In this document: one piece after another, positions 53,888-62,982 of the stretch
Layout: every line of letters begins with the position of its first letter
How positions within the stretch are numbered: position 1 is the first letter of the stretch
Assembly: GCA_965115885.1 (NCBI GenBank)
Contig: OZ220479.1
Span: 3,644,786-3,708,785 of the forward strand
Length of the DNA: 64,000 nucleotides
Reading direction: 5' to 3'
From: BD2-11 sp965115885
Lineage (GTDB): Bacteria > Gemmatimonadota > Gemmatimonadetes > Longimicrobiales > Gaopeijiaceae
Position numbers and translations under genes: made by a program
Notes under the pieces: generated by a model
Seen by the model: the letters and a program-made list of their open reading frames with translations, nothing else
Told to the model about the DNA's origin: nothing
Databases searched by the model: none

Positions 53888-54417
53888 CGGTTCTCTCGTC
53901 CCCCCCGCTGAATGATTTCGCCCGGCCGCGGTCGCGGTGGCGGCGGCTCCCCGGCGGCTGCGGCCTCGTCGCCGAATCGGCGTCCCGCTCCGAATCCCCG
54001 TCCCGGCGTCCCGCCCGCCCCCGGGAATCCCCCGGACATCGCCGCCCGCAACGATCCGTCCGCGAGCTTGCGCTCGATGCGCTTCTGGATCCGGCGACGG
54101 CTCGGCGGAAGAAGAAGGGAGAACCCGAAGAGGTCGGTGAGCAGTCCCGGGGCGAGCAGCAGCGCGCCGCCCGCCAGGACGCAGAGTCCGTCCGTCAGCG
54201 CTCGGCCGGGCACGTCGCCCCGCGCCAGCCGCCTCTGGAACGCCCGGAGCGCGCGCAATCCCTCCCTGCGCGCGAGCCACGCCCCCGCGACGCCGGTGAG
54301 GACGCAGAGCGCGAGGGTGGGAAAGAGGCCGACCGCGCCCCCCAAGCGGATCAGGAGGAACAGCTCGAGCAACGGGACGGCCACGAAAAGGAGCGCGATT
54401 CTGGACAGAAGCGACAT
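53884..54417 (-). CDS. fxsA: FxsA family membrane protein
   Basis: 177 residues. Four hydrophobic segments in the first 110 residues with the FxsA core VPLLELFLLIRLG, TLALCVLTGVAGAWLARREGL and VLAGGALLLAPGLLTDLFGFSLLLPP. The C-terminal third is cytosolic and Gly/Arg-rich. FxsA proteins of E. coli overcome F-exclusion of phage T7; their normal role is unclear. It is probably transcribed with the M42 gene. Confidence 0.9.
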   Translation of the reverse strand: MSLLSRIALLFVAVPLLELFLLIRLGGAVGLFPTLALCVLTGVAGAWLARREGLRALRAFQRRLARGDVPGRALTDGLCVLAGGALLLAPGLLTDLFGFSLLLPPSRRRIQKRIERKLADGSLRAAMSGGFPGAGGTPGRGFGAGRRFGDEAAAAGEPPPPRPRPGEIIQRGGRENR

Positions 54418-54528
54418 GGGGAAGCTCTACACCGAGGCGTCGGCTCCGGTGCCCGCTGCGGCCGGGGAGCCGCGAGGCCGCGCGGGCGGCGGCTTGATCG
54501 GGCGGCGCGGCTTCGCTTACTTGCGTGC

Positions 54529-55800
54529 ATGGAGCAGACATATTTTCGCAAGGGGTTCGGCCTGAAGAAACAGGTCCGGCCCGTCATCGACGCCGAGTAC
54601 CACTCGCAACTGGTCGACCGCGTCCGCGCGCGCGGGTACACCGACGTCTTCGGCGATCTCACCGTGCGCTTGGCTCAGGAATTCGGCTTCTGCTACGGGG
54701 TCGACCGCGCCATCGACTACGCGTACGAGACCTTGAGCAAATTTCCCGACAGGGACATCTACCTGGTCGGGGAGATCATCCACAACCCGCACGTCAACCG
54801 GCGCATGCGCGAGATGGGCATCCGGTTTCTCCGTCCGCGCGGCGACCGGAGCTTCGATTTCTCGCGCGTCGGACCCGAGGACGTGGTCATCATTCCCGCG
54901 TTCGGGGTGACGCGCCAGGACTTCCGAACGCTCGACGGGATCGGTTGCGTGCTGGTGGACACCACGTGCGGTTCGGTGTTGAACGTGTGGAAGCGGGTCG
55001 AACGCTACGCGCTCGACGGCTTCACGGCCGTCGTGCACGGCAAGTACACGCACGAGGAGTCCCGGGCGACCGCGTCCCAGGTCACGCTGCACGACGGCGG
55101 CAAGTACCTGATCGTGCGCGACATGCAGGAGGCGGAGCTGGTGTGCGACTACGTCGCGCGCCGGCCCGGGCGCCTGTCGGCCGAGGAGTTCGGGGAGCGT
55201 TTCCGCGCGAAGGCCACTCCCGGCTTCGACCCGGATCGGGATCTGCGCAAGATCGGGGTGGCGAACCAGACCACCATGCTGGCCAACGAGTCGCTGGCGA
55301 TCGGGGCCAAGATTCGCGCGGCGATGGTGGAGGGGCACGGGGAGGAGGTCGCCCGCGCGTGCTTCCGCTCCTTCGACACCATCTGCTCGGCGACCCAGGA
55401 GCGGCAGGACGCGGTGAAGGAGCTGTTGGCCGAGCCGCCGGACGCCATGGTGGTGATCGGCGGCTACAACTCGTCGAACACCAACCACCTGGCGAGCCTG
55501 TGCCGCGAGTACACCTCGACCTACCACGTCGAGGACGCGGACTGCATCGACACGGCCACGGGCGCGGTGCGCCACAAGCCCGAACTCGATCCTCGCGCGC
55601 CCGAGGAGGTCGCCCGCGACTGGTTGCCGGACGGGCCCTTCGAGCTCGGGATCACGGCCGGCGCCTCCACCCCGAACAGCAAGATCGGCGAGGCGTTGGC
55701 GCGCGTGCTCGCGATTCGCGGAGCGCTTCCGGCCGGAGAGGCCGCCGCCCGCTCGTCCCGGGTCCTGCCGCAGGTCGGAGTCCGTCGCCCGTCGCCCTAG
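54529..55800 (+). CDS. ispH: 4-hydroxy-3-methylbut-2-enyl diphosphate reductase
   Basis: 423 residues; final enzyme of the MEP isoprenoid pathway, giving IPP and DMAPP. The three Fe-S cluster cysteines are in GFCYGVDRA (near 47), DTTCGSVLNVW (near 147) and TICSATQERQ (near 285). HNPHVNRR, THEES-type HEESRAT and NSSNTNHL are also conserved. The long form with N-terminal extension and insertion resembles cyanobacterial and plant IspH more than the short E. coli type. The stop TAG shares CTAG with the convergent lpd gene. Confidence 0.96.
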   Translation: MEQTYFRKGFGLKKQVRPVIDAEYHSQLVDRVRARGYTDVFGDLTVRLAQEFGFCYGVDRAIDYAYETLSKFPDRDIYLVGEIIHNPHVNRRMREMGIRFLRPRGDRSFDFSRVGPEDVVIIPAFGVTRQDFRTLDGIGCVLVDTTCGSVLNVWKRVERYALDGFTAVVHGKYTHEESRATASQVTLHDGGKYLIVRDMQEAELVCDYVARRPGRLSAEEFGERFRAKATPGFDPDRDLRKIGVANQTTMLANESLAIGAKIRAAMVEGHGEEVARACFRSFDTICSATQERQDAVKELLAEPPDAMVVIGGYNSSNTNHLASLCREYTSTYHVEDADCIDTATGAVRHKPELDPRAPEEVARDWLPDGPFELGITAGASTPNSKIGEALARVLAIRGALPAGEAAARSSRVLPQVGVRRPSP

Positions 55801-57206
55801 ATGTGGATCGCCCTTCCCAGGGCCGACAGCGCTCCCTCCGCCACGGCCTCCGAGAGGGTCGGGTGCGGGTGCATCGCCTTTTCCATCTCCTCGACGGTCG
55901 CCTCCAGGTGGCGGCCCACCACGAACTCGGCGATGAGTTCGGTGGCGCTCGGCCCCACGATGTGCGCGCCCAGGATCTCCGAGTAGCGCGTGTCGCGGAC
56001 CACCTTGACGAATCCCTCCGAGTCGCCCGCCGCCAGCGCGCGCCCGTTGCCCGCCCAAGGGAAGCGGCCGACCTCGATCTCGTGGCCGGCCTCGCGGGCC
56101 TGGGCCTCGGTGAGCCCCACGGACGCCACTTCGGGGTGGCAGTAGGTGCAGTTGGGGATGTTGCCGTAGTCGACGGTCCCGTGCCCGGCGTCGGCGATGC
56201 GCTCCGCCGCCACGACGCCCTCGTGCGAGCCCTTGTGGGCGAGCAGGGGGGGGCCGACGCAGTCGCCGACGGCGAAGATGCCGGGCACGTTGGTTTCCAT
56301 GTGCGCGCCCACTTCGACGAAGCCGTCCGGGGTGGTGGCCACCCCGACCCGGTCGAGTCCGACGTCCTCGGTGTTGGGGACGCGCCCGGCCGCCGAAAGG
56401 ACGTGGTCGGCCTCGAGGACGCGTTCCTTCCCGGCGCCGTCCTCCACCGTGAGCCGAACCCCGGAGTCGTGGATCTCGGTGGCGCGCAGGCGGGTGCCGA
56501 CGAGGATCTCCATGCCTCGGCGCCTGTAGCTCTTCGCCACGGTCGCCGAGACCTCCTCGTCCTCCACGGGGAGGATGCGGTCGAGCATCTCCACCACCGT
56601 GACCTTCGATCCGTAGGCGGCGTAGACGTCGGCGAACTCGACGCCCACCGCCCCGGCGCCCACGACGATCAGGCGTTCGGGGGCTTCGCTCCGGAAGAGG
56701 GCGTGCGTGGAGGACCAGACCCGCTCGCCGTCGATGGTCAGCGCGGGGAGGTCTCGCGGTCGGGAGCCCGTGGCGAGAACGACGCTGCGCCCGTGGAAGC
56801 GCTCCGGTTCGCCGTCGCCGTCGCGCACCTCGACGGTGCCCCCGCCGACCAGGCGGCCGTAGCCCCGGATGCGGGTCACCCCGTTCTTCTCGAAGAGATG
56901 ACCGATGCCGCGCACCAAGCGCGCGGCGACCGCGCGACTGCGCTTCTGCGCCGGGGCCAGCTCCACCTCGACCTCGCCCAGCGCGATGCCGTGCTGGGCG
57001 GCCTTCTTCAGCTGGCCGACCAGGAGCGCGCTCGAGAGCAGGGCCTTGGTGGGGATGCAGCCCACGTTGAGGCACACCCCGCCCAGCTCTTCGGCCTCGA
57101 CGCAGGCGACGCTCAGCCCGAGCTGGGCCGCGCGGATGGCCGCGACGTAGCCGCCCGGGCCGCTGCCGATGACGATCGCGTCGAAGTTCTTTCCGGCGCC
57201 GGTCAC
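55797..57206 (-). CDS. lpdA: Dihydrolipoyl dehydrogenase
   Basis: 469 residues from the GTG at 57206, preceded by a strong GGAGGTGA site. FAD-binding IGSGPGGYVAAIRAAQLG, redox-active GGVCLNVGCIPTKAL (Cys pair near 43 and 48), NAD-binding VGAGAVGVEFADVYA, NVPGIFAVGDC and the C-terminal HPHPTLSE with the active His are all present. It regenerates lipoamide for 2-oxo acid dehydrogenase complexes or the glycine cleavage system. Partner E1/E2 genes are not in the window. Confidence 0.95.
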   Translation of the reverse strand: MTGAGKNFDAIVIGSGPGGYVAAIRAAQLGLSVACVEAEELGGVCLNVGCIPTKALLSSALLVGQLKKAAQHGIALGEVEVELAPAQKRSRAVAARLVRGIGHLFEKNGVTRIRGYGRLVGGGTVEVRDGDGEPERFHGRSVVLATGSRPRDLPALTIDGERVWSSTHALFRSEAPERLIVVGAGAVGVEFADVYAAYGSKVTVVEMLDRILPVEDEEVSATVAKSYRRRGMEILVGTRLRATEIHDSGVRLTVEDGAGKERVLEADHVLSAAGRVPNTEDVGLDRVGVATTPDGFVEVGAHMETNVPGIFAVGDCVGPPLLAHKGSHEGVVAAERIADAGHGTVDYGNIPNCTYCHPEVASVGLTEAQAREAGHEIEVGRFPWAGNGRALAAGDSEGFVKVVRDTRYSEILGAHIVGPSATELIAEFVVGRHLEATVEEMEKAMHPHPTLSEAVAEGALSALGRAIHI

Positions 57207-57298
57207 GTGTTCACCTCCGAAGCCTGCGTTGCAGTGCGGGGAACCCGAAGAAGTGTAGGAGAGGCGGGACGGCTTGCAACCCCCCGCGCCCGGCTTCT

Positions 57299-57326
57299 TT
57301 GTGCGTCCGCGCGCGCGGGTTATATT
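57299..57326 (+). promoter_or_regulatory. Candidate promoter of the tRNA-Pro gene
   Basis: TATATT at 57321-57326 lies 10 bases before the mature tRNA start, with TTGTGC at 57299-57304 and 16 bases between. The -10 element stands out in otherwise GC-rich sequence. Confidence 0.4.
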
Positions 57327-57336
57327 GGGCGTTCTT

Positions 57337-57410
57337 CGGGACGTGGCGCAGTCCGGTAGCGCACCTGAATGGGGTTCAGGGGGTCGCCGGTTCGAATCCG
57401 GCCGTCCCGA
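57337..57410 (+). tRNA. tRNA-Pro (anticodon GGG)
   Basis: A 74-base cloverleaf: acceptor stem CGGGACG/CGTCCCG with A discriminator, D-arm GGCGCAG..GGTAGCGCA, anticodon arm CCTGA-ATGGGGT-TCAGG giving GGG, and T-arm GCCGG-TTCGAAT-CCGGC. The 3' CCA is not encoded. It reads codon CCC, frequent in this genome. Confidence 0.96.
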
Positions 57411-57480
57411 TTCCGGTTTCTTCGGGGGTCGAGCGGCGTCGCGGACGCCGCATTGCCTCCGTCCGGCAAAGGAGCGACTC

Positions 57481-59322
57481 ATGCGGCTGCACCTGAGTGT
57501 TCTCCCGGCTTTGCTCGCGTTGCATCTGGGATCGCCCGCCCTCTCCCTCGTGGGCGACGCGTCCGTGACCCAGGTCGGCGCGGGCGCGGTTTCGGTCGGT
57601 TTCGCTCACGCCTGCGCTCTGGGGGAGGACGGGGCCGCGCGCTGTTGGGGCGCCAACTCCCAGGGACAGCTGGGCGACGGCGGCACGGAGCGCCGATCCG
57701 AGCCGGCGCCCGTCTCCGGCGCGACGGGCTTCCGGTCGATCTCGGTGGGGCACGGGCACGCCTGCGGGGTCGCCGCCGACGGCGCCCTGTACTGCTGGGG
57801 CAGGAACGGATACGGCGAGCTGGGGGACGGGACCACGACGGACCGATCCGAGCCGGTGCGCGCCGTCGGGGAGACGCTCTTCGTCTCGGTGGCCGCCGGC
57901 ACCCACCACACCTGCGCGCTCGCCGCCGACGGAGAGGCCTACTGCTGGGGGCTCAACAGCTCGGCGCAGCTGGGCGTGGCGGCGGGCGCCCCGAGCATGG
58001 CGCCGGTGCGGGTCGAGACCGACGCCCGCTTCGCGTCGATGGCCGCCGGCGTCGACCACACCTGCGGGCTGGTCGGGAACGGACGGGCCGTCTGCTGGGG
58101 CTCGAACGACTTCGGGGAGCTCGGCGACTCGGCGCGCGCTCTGGGAGCGGGCCAGCCCGCCGAAGTCCCGGGGCGGACGCGCTTCGAGGCGCTTTCCGCC
58201 GGCAGCAACCGCACCTGCGGGATCGCGGACGGCGGGGACGCCTACTGTTGGGGCAACAACAACTACGGCGCGCTGGGCGACGGCACCGAGGAGCACCGGG
58301 CCGGGCCGACCGAGGTGGTCGGCGGGCACGATTTCTCCGCCGTCAGCGTCGGAGGCGGACACACCTGCGCGCTCGACCGGGACGGGGCGGCGTACTGCTG
58401 GGGGCTCAACGCCTTCGGCCAGTTGGGCGACGGCACCGACGACGCCCGTTCCGAGCCGGTCGCGGTCCGGGGTGGGCACGCGTTCACCTCCATATCGGCG
58501 GGCAACTACGGCACCTGCGCGACGAACGCCGACGGCGAAGTCCATTGCTGGGGCCGGGTCGACGGGCTGGAGGACCACGAGGCGGGAGAGGGCGTGGAGG
58601 CCGGGCCCGCGCGGGTGGGGGGCGGCTCCTCCCCCGGAGGGGTCGACGGCGCTTCCGGCTCGGGACGGGGGAGGACCGCGTCGTTCGGCGCCCTCTCCGC
58701 GCAGGTTCCTCCGCGCACGGTCCAACCCGGAGCGCCGGGCGAGGAAGCGCGCGTGCTCCGACCGGGCGAACTCGACGGCGCCGAGCTTCCGCCCCACACG
58801 GAGGCCGATCTTCGCTTCATGCGCGGGATGATCCCGCATCACGCGCAGGCGCTGGAGATGACGCGATTGCTCCGGGACCGCACCTCCGATCCGCAGCTGC
58901 ACCGACTGGCGTTGCGCATCGAGATCTCGCAGAAGGACGAGATCGCGGCGATGCGGCGCTGGTTGCGCGACCGGGGCGAAGAGGCCCCCGGCCCCGACGG
59001 GGCGGCGCACGGACGCGGCGGCATGGCGGGCGAACTCATGCCGGGGATGCTCGCGCCGGAGGAGATGGCGCAGCTGGCGCGAGCGCGCGACGCGGAATTC
59101 GACCGCCTCTTCCTGGAGCTCATGATCCGCCACCACGAAGGCGCGCTGGTCATGGTGCGGGAGTTGTTCGCGAGCCCTGGCGCGGGACAGGGCTCCGCCA
59201 TCCACCACTTCGCGTCGGAGGTGGAGGCGGACCAGGAGATGGAGATCCGGCGCATGCGCGCGTTGCTGGAGCGCGGGGATCCGGAACGGGACGAAACTGG
59301 AAGCGGAGAGGATGCGAGATGA
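57481..59322 (+). CDS. RCC1-repeat protein fused to a DUF305 domain, exported
   Basis: 613 residues with a signal peptide (MRLHLSVLPALLALHLGSPALS) and an AAAGGAG site. About seven RCC1-type repeats (residues about 30-375), each with a core like H.CAL..DG..YCWG.N..GQLGDGT. Their regular cysteines probably pair as disulfides. A linker leads to DUF305 (about 435-600) with two MIPHHAQALEM / MIRHHEGALVM motifs, a ferritin-like helical fold linked to metal or copper handling. The combination suggests an extracytoplasmic propeller joined to a metal-binding bundle. The stop overlaps the next start (ATGA). Confidence 0.88.
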   Translation: MRLHLSVLPALLALHLGSPALSLVGDASVTQVGAGAVSVGFAHACALGEDGAARCWGANSQGQLGDGGTERRSEPAPVSGATGFRSISVGHGHACGVAADGALYCWGRNGYGELGDGTTTDRSEPVRAVGETLFVSVAAGTHHTCALAADGEAYCWGLNSSAQLGVAAGAPSMAPVRVETDARFASMAAGVDHTCGLVGNGRAVCWGSNDFGELGDSARALGAGQPAEVPGRTRFEALSAGSNRTCGIADGGDAYCWGNNNYGALGDGTEEHRAGPTEVVGGHDFSAVSVGGGHTCALDRDGAAYCWGLNAFGQLGDGTDDARSEPVAVRGGHAFTSISAGNYGTCATNADGEVHCWGRVDGLEDHEAGEGVEAGPARVGGGSSPGGVDGASGSGRGRTASFGALSAQVPPRTVQPGAPGEEARVLRPGELDGAELPPHTEADLRFMRGMIPHHAQALEMTRLLRDRTSDPQLHRLALRIEISQKDEIAAMRRWLRDRGEEAPGPDGAAHGRGGMAGELMPGMLAPEEMAQLARARDAEFDRLFLELMIRHHEGALVMVRELFASPGAGQGSAIHHFASEVEADQEMEIRRMRALLERGDPERDETGSGEDAR

Positions 59323-61211
59323 GCGAGCGTCGAACGAATCGGGGGCTGGGGGGAATGCGCATCGCGGGGCTGGCGGCCCTGCTGGCGGCGTCGGCGTCGC
59401 CCGTGCGCGCGGGCGCCCAAGCCGTGCCTCCCGGACGGCCCGGACCTCCGGAGCTCGCCGAGGTGCGCGCCGACTCGCTGGCCGAGCCCGCGCGCCCGGC
59501 GTTCGACTGGGACGTCCTGGACCCGCGCGTGGGCTTGGCCCCCGGCTGGATGGACGCCGAGAGCGCCATCTGGAACTTGGAGCTGGTGGCCACCACGCCC
59601 CGCCCGGAGGGCTTTTTCAACCCCGAGACCCCGCGCCAGGGCGCCGGCTTCTCGAACACCGACCTCGCCTTCCGGGGCGACTACCTCTTCCAGGGCAACT
59701 ACAACGGTTTCCAGGTCTACGACATCTCCGACCCCCGCGACATCGAGCTGCACGTGGCGGTGGTGTGCCCCGGCGGCCAAGGAGACGTGTCGATCCACGG
59801 CGACCTGCTGTTCATGTCCGCTCAGGAGACCCGCGGCCGACTCGACTGCGGCACCGAGGGCGTCCGGGACAGCGTCAGCGCGGAGCGCTTCCGCGGGGTG
59901 CGCGTCTTCGACCTGTCGAACCTGGAGGCGCCCCGGCAGGTGGCCGCGGTGCAGACCTGCCGCGGCTCCCACACCCACACCGTGGTGACCGATCCCGACG
60001 ACGACGAGAACGTCTACGTCTACGTCTCCGGCACCTCGCGGGTGCGACCCGCCGAGGAGTTGCCCGGGTGCTCGGGACTGCCCCCGGAGGAGGATCCCAA
60101 CACCTCGTACTTCCGCATCGAAGTCATCCAGGTGCCGCTCGCGAACCCCGAGGACGCCCGCATCGTCAGCATGCCGCGCATCTTCTCCGACCCCGAGACC
60201 GGCGAACTCGGCGGCCTCTGGCAGGGCGGCGACCACGGCGAGGGCACCCAGGAGTCGCGCCTGACCAACCAGTGTCACGACATCACGGTCTTCCCGGAGA
60301 TCGGGCTCGGCGCCGGCGCCTGCGCGGGGAACGGCATTCTGCTGGACATCTCCGATCCGGCGAACCCGGTGCGTCTCGACGAGGTGGTGGACCCGAACTT
60401 CGCCTATTGGCACTCGGCCACCTTCAACAACGACGGCACCAAGATCCTGTTCACCGACGAGTGGGGCGGGGGGAGTCAGCCGCGTTGCCGCTCCACCGAT
60501 CCACCCGACTGGGGCGCGAACGCCATCTTCGACGTCGTCGACGGACGGATGGAGCTCGCCGGCTACTACAAGTTGCCGGTGCCGCAGAGCGAGCTGGAGA
60601 ACTGCGTGGCCCACAACGGCGCCATCGTCCCGGTGCCCGGCCGCGACATCATGGTGCAGGCGTGGTACCAGGGCGGCCTGTCGATGCTCGACTTCACCGA
60701 CGGCGCCAACCCGTTCGAGATCGCGTTCTTCGACCGCGGTCCGCTGAGCGCGGAGGAGATGCACACGGGCGGCTACTGGTCCACCTACTGGAACAACGGG
60801 TTCGTCTACGGAGCCGAGATCACGCGCGGCCTCGACGTCTTCCGCCTCCAGCCCAGCGAGCATCTCTCCCAGAACGAGATCGACGCGGCGGCCATGGTGC
60901 AGGTGGAGGAGTTCAACGCCCAATTGCAGCCGCGCTTCACCTGGCCCGCCCACCCCGCCGTGGCGGGGTCGTATCTGGACCAGCTGGAGCGCGCCGGCGA
61001 CATCCAGCCGTCGTTGCTTCGGCGCTCCCGGTCCGCGCTGGCGGAGACCGCGTCCTCGCCCGGACCCGACGCGGCCGCGCGGCTGAGAGAGGTCGCGGCC
61101 GCACTCGAGGTCAACGCCGACGATGTGGACGCGGGCGAACGATTGGGCGACGCGCCCCGTCAGCGCTGGCTGGCCCGGGCGATGCGGGAGCTGGCGGAGT
61201 CGATGGAGTGA
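59319..61211 (+). CDS. LVIVD-repeat secreted protein
   Basis: 630 residues with signal peptide (MRIAGLAALLAASASPVRAGAQA). The body is a beta-propeller of LVIVD-type repeats: GNYNGFQVYDISDPRDIEL, RGVRVFDLSNLEAPRQV, GILLDISDPANPVRLDEV, GLSMLDFTDGANPFEI. Between blades are histidine/cysteine-rich loops (SHTHTVV; NQCHDITVFPE; ENCVAHNG). The C-terminal 100 residues are helical. Such proteins are common cell-surface proteins in this kind of organism; role unknown. Co-transcribed with the RCC1-DUF305 gene. Confidence 0.85.
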   Translation: MSERRTNRGLGGMRIAGLAALLAASASPVRAGAQAVPPGRPGPPELAEVRADSLAEPARPAFDWDVLDPRVGLAPGWMDAESAIWNLELVATTPRPEGFFNPETPRQGAGFSNTDLAFRGDYLFQGNYNGFQVYDISDPRDIELHVAVVCPGGQGDVSIHGDLLFMSAQETRGRLDCGTEGVRDSVSAERFRGVRVFDLSNLEAPRQVAAVQTCRGSHTHTVVTDPDDDENVYVYVSGTSRVRPAEELPGCSGLPPEEDPNTSYFRIEVIQVPLANPEDARIVSMPRIFSDPETGELGGLWQGGDHGEGTQESRLTNQCHDITVFPEIGLGAGACAGNGILLDISDPANPVRLDEVVDPNFAYWHSATFNNDGTKILFTDEWGGGSQPRCRSTDPPDWGANAIFDVVDGRMELAGYYKLPVPQSELENCVAHNGAIVPVPGRDIMVQAWYQGGLSMLDFTDGANPFEIAFFDRGPLSAEEMHTGGYWSTYWNNGFVYGAEITRGLDVFRLQPSEHLSQNEIDAAAMVQVEEFNAQLQPRFTWPAHPAVAGSYLDQLERAGDIQPSLLRRSRSALAETASSPGPDAAARLREVAAALEVNADDVDAGERLGDAPRQRWLARAMRELAESME

Positions 61212-61468
61212 AGAGGGATGCGGCGCTCGGGTGTTCGCCTGCCCACTGCCGGGAGGTGGTTCGGAAACGGGCGAGGCGCTGTAGTGTTTTCAACATGTAT
61301 TTTTTAAATTGCCTGCCATGGATACTCATAAACTGCCTGTCGTGAGAGCGCCCCGGTCCCCGTCCGCTCATGCACCCTAGCGAAGCGAGAGTTGAGGACA
61401 CATCGGGATATACAGAATGACAACCAGCCAGCTGTCCAGCGGGAACCCGAAAACCAGGTAACGCACGG
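61212..61468 (+). other. AT-richer leader of the KAP NTPase gene
   Basis: 257 bases without a gene. The GC content drops here (for example TTTTCAACATGTATTTTTTAAATTGCC at about 61288), marking the left edge of acquired DNA. A promoter for the KAP gene is likely but no clear -35/-10 pair can be chosen. Confidence 0.4.
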
Positions 61469-62800
61469 ATGAGACTCGCACCGGAGTCTCTGACCATCGA
61501 CGAACGCCAAGGGTTCGAAATTTCCGACATCTTCGGAGCCAAGCAGGCCGGTGAACGACTAGCCAATGTTGTCGGCAACCTCGATGGTCACGCGGTCATC
61601 GCACTTGATGGAGAATGGGGAACCGGCAAGTCCGTGTTCGTGCAGCAGTGGGCTGGTCGTATGCGCGGACGAAAACACCCAGTTGTCTACTTCGACGCTT
61701 TTGCTCACGACTATCTCGACGATGCGTTTTTTCCACTTCTCTGTCATCTGATTGATGCGACCGATGGCGAGCTTGTCGGTAGTGATAGAAGGCAACAGGT
61801 TGTTGCTGCCGCTTGCGATCTTATTCGTGCCATGCCAAAATTGCTAGCTGACCTCGCACTCCAAAGGTGCTTTGGTGCTACAGGGAAAGAGCTTCGACAG
61901 ACCATGGAGGAGATCAAAAATGCTGAGCGCCGACCTGACGCCTTGATCGAGGATCGCATTCGCGATTACCGGATGCGAATGGAGTACGTGACGGTGTTTC
62001 GAAAGGCGCTCACCAGTGCAATAAATTCGCCTGGCGAGAATTTAGTTTTCATCATCGACGAACTTGATCGTTGTCGTCCAAGCTATGCCTTAAATATATT
62101 GGAGCGAATCAAGCATGTTTTTTCGGCCGATGGAGTCTTCTTCGTTCTTGTAGCTCACCTTGAGAGTCTCGCGAACATGGTCAGCAATGCCTACGGCCAC
62201 ACTACCGAACGCTCAATGCGTTATTTAGACAAATTCTACCATCTGCGCGTGAATGTCGGTTCGCTGTTCATAGAGGACGCCAGGAGCGGGAATGGGCATG
62301 CACGCTATATCGACTACATGAACAGTCAATATGGATTTGGCCTTGGTCAAGATCAATATCAAACAATTGTCATTTGGAATCTAGCGAGAATCCATGACGC
62401 CACATTGAGAGATCTCGAGCGGATCGTGTTTCATTATCATTTGGTGCGAAACGCGCTCAGGGGTCCGACAGAGTATGTATCAGAAAATGATCGGAATGAC
62501 CTGAGTGTCCTCGTCTTGCCGGGACTTTCTGTGATGCGACACTTGTCCCCCGATTTGTATCGATCAGCTGCTAGCGGCGACCTTGGTTGGAAATCGGCTC
62601 AGATGTTTCTGTCGCATGATCGGTGGAAGCCGGCTGGATCGGATCTCGTCGAACGATCTCGCAGGGTGTGGAAAAAGGTTACTGTTGGTGGCTCTGAACC
62701 TTTGCCAATTGAGAGTAGTGAAAATGCCGGACATTCTTTTGACAATTATTCGGAGGTGCTCCCTGAAATCTGCCGCGCCATGGACATGTTCATCGGCTGA
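61469..62800 (+). CDS. KAP family P-loop NTPase
   Basis: 443 residues. Walker A GEWGTGKSVFV (near 48-58), Walker B FIIDELDRCRPSYAL (near 192), and LDKFYHLRV near 250 match KAP NTPases. No membrane helices are inserted between the Walker motifs, so this is a soluble type. KAP ATPases occur in several anti-phage systems and in membrane-associated signalling; here the gene stands alone. Its GC content is visibly lower than the neighbours, with many A/T-ending codons, indicating recent transfer. The ribosome site is weak. Confidence 0.85.
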   Translation: MRLAPESLTIDERQGFEISDIFGAKQAGERLANVVGNLDGHAVIALDGEWGTGKSVFVQQWAGRMRGRKHPVVYFDAFAHDYLDDAFFPLLCHLIDATDGELVGSDRRQQVVAAACDLIRAMPKLLADLALQRCFGATGKELRQTMEEIKNAERRPDALIEDRIRDYRMRMEYVTVFRKALTSAINSPGENLVFIIDELDRCRPSYALNILERIKHVFSADGVFFVLVAHLESLANMVSNAYGHTTERSMRYLDKFYHLRVNVGSLFIEDARSGNGHARYIDYMNSQYGFGLGQDQYQTIVIWNLARIHDATLRDLERIVFHYHLVRNALRGPTEYVSENDRNDLSVLVLPGLSVMRHLSPDLYRSAASGDLGWKSAQMFLSHDRWKPAGSDLVERSRRVWKKVTVGGSEPLPIESSENAGHSFDNYSEVLPEICRAMDMFIG

Positions 62801-62982
62801 ATTGCTCAGATGGTTTCGGCGCGTTCCGCGTACCCCCTTGCGTATTTCCTATCCTCCTTCCAGTCTTTCTGTGTCTAGCCGATGTGATTTTCGGACGGTC
62901 GGTAGCCGCTCGGTAGCATACCTGACCGCCGTTTGTCACGCGCTTTCCTAATCACCCACTTCGTCCGCCGAGGTGCCCGACC

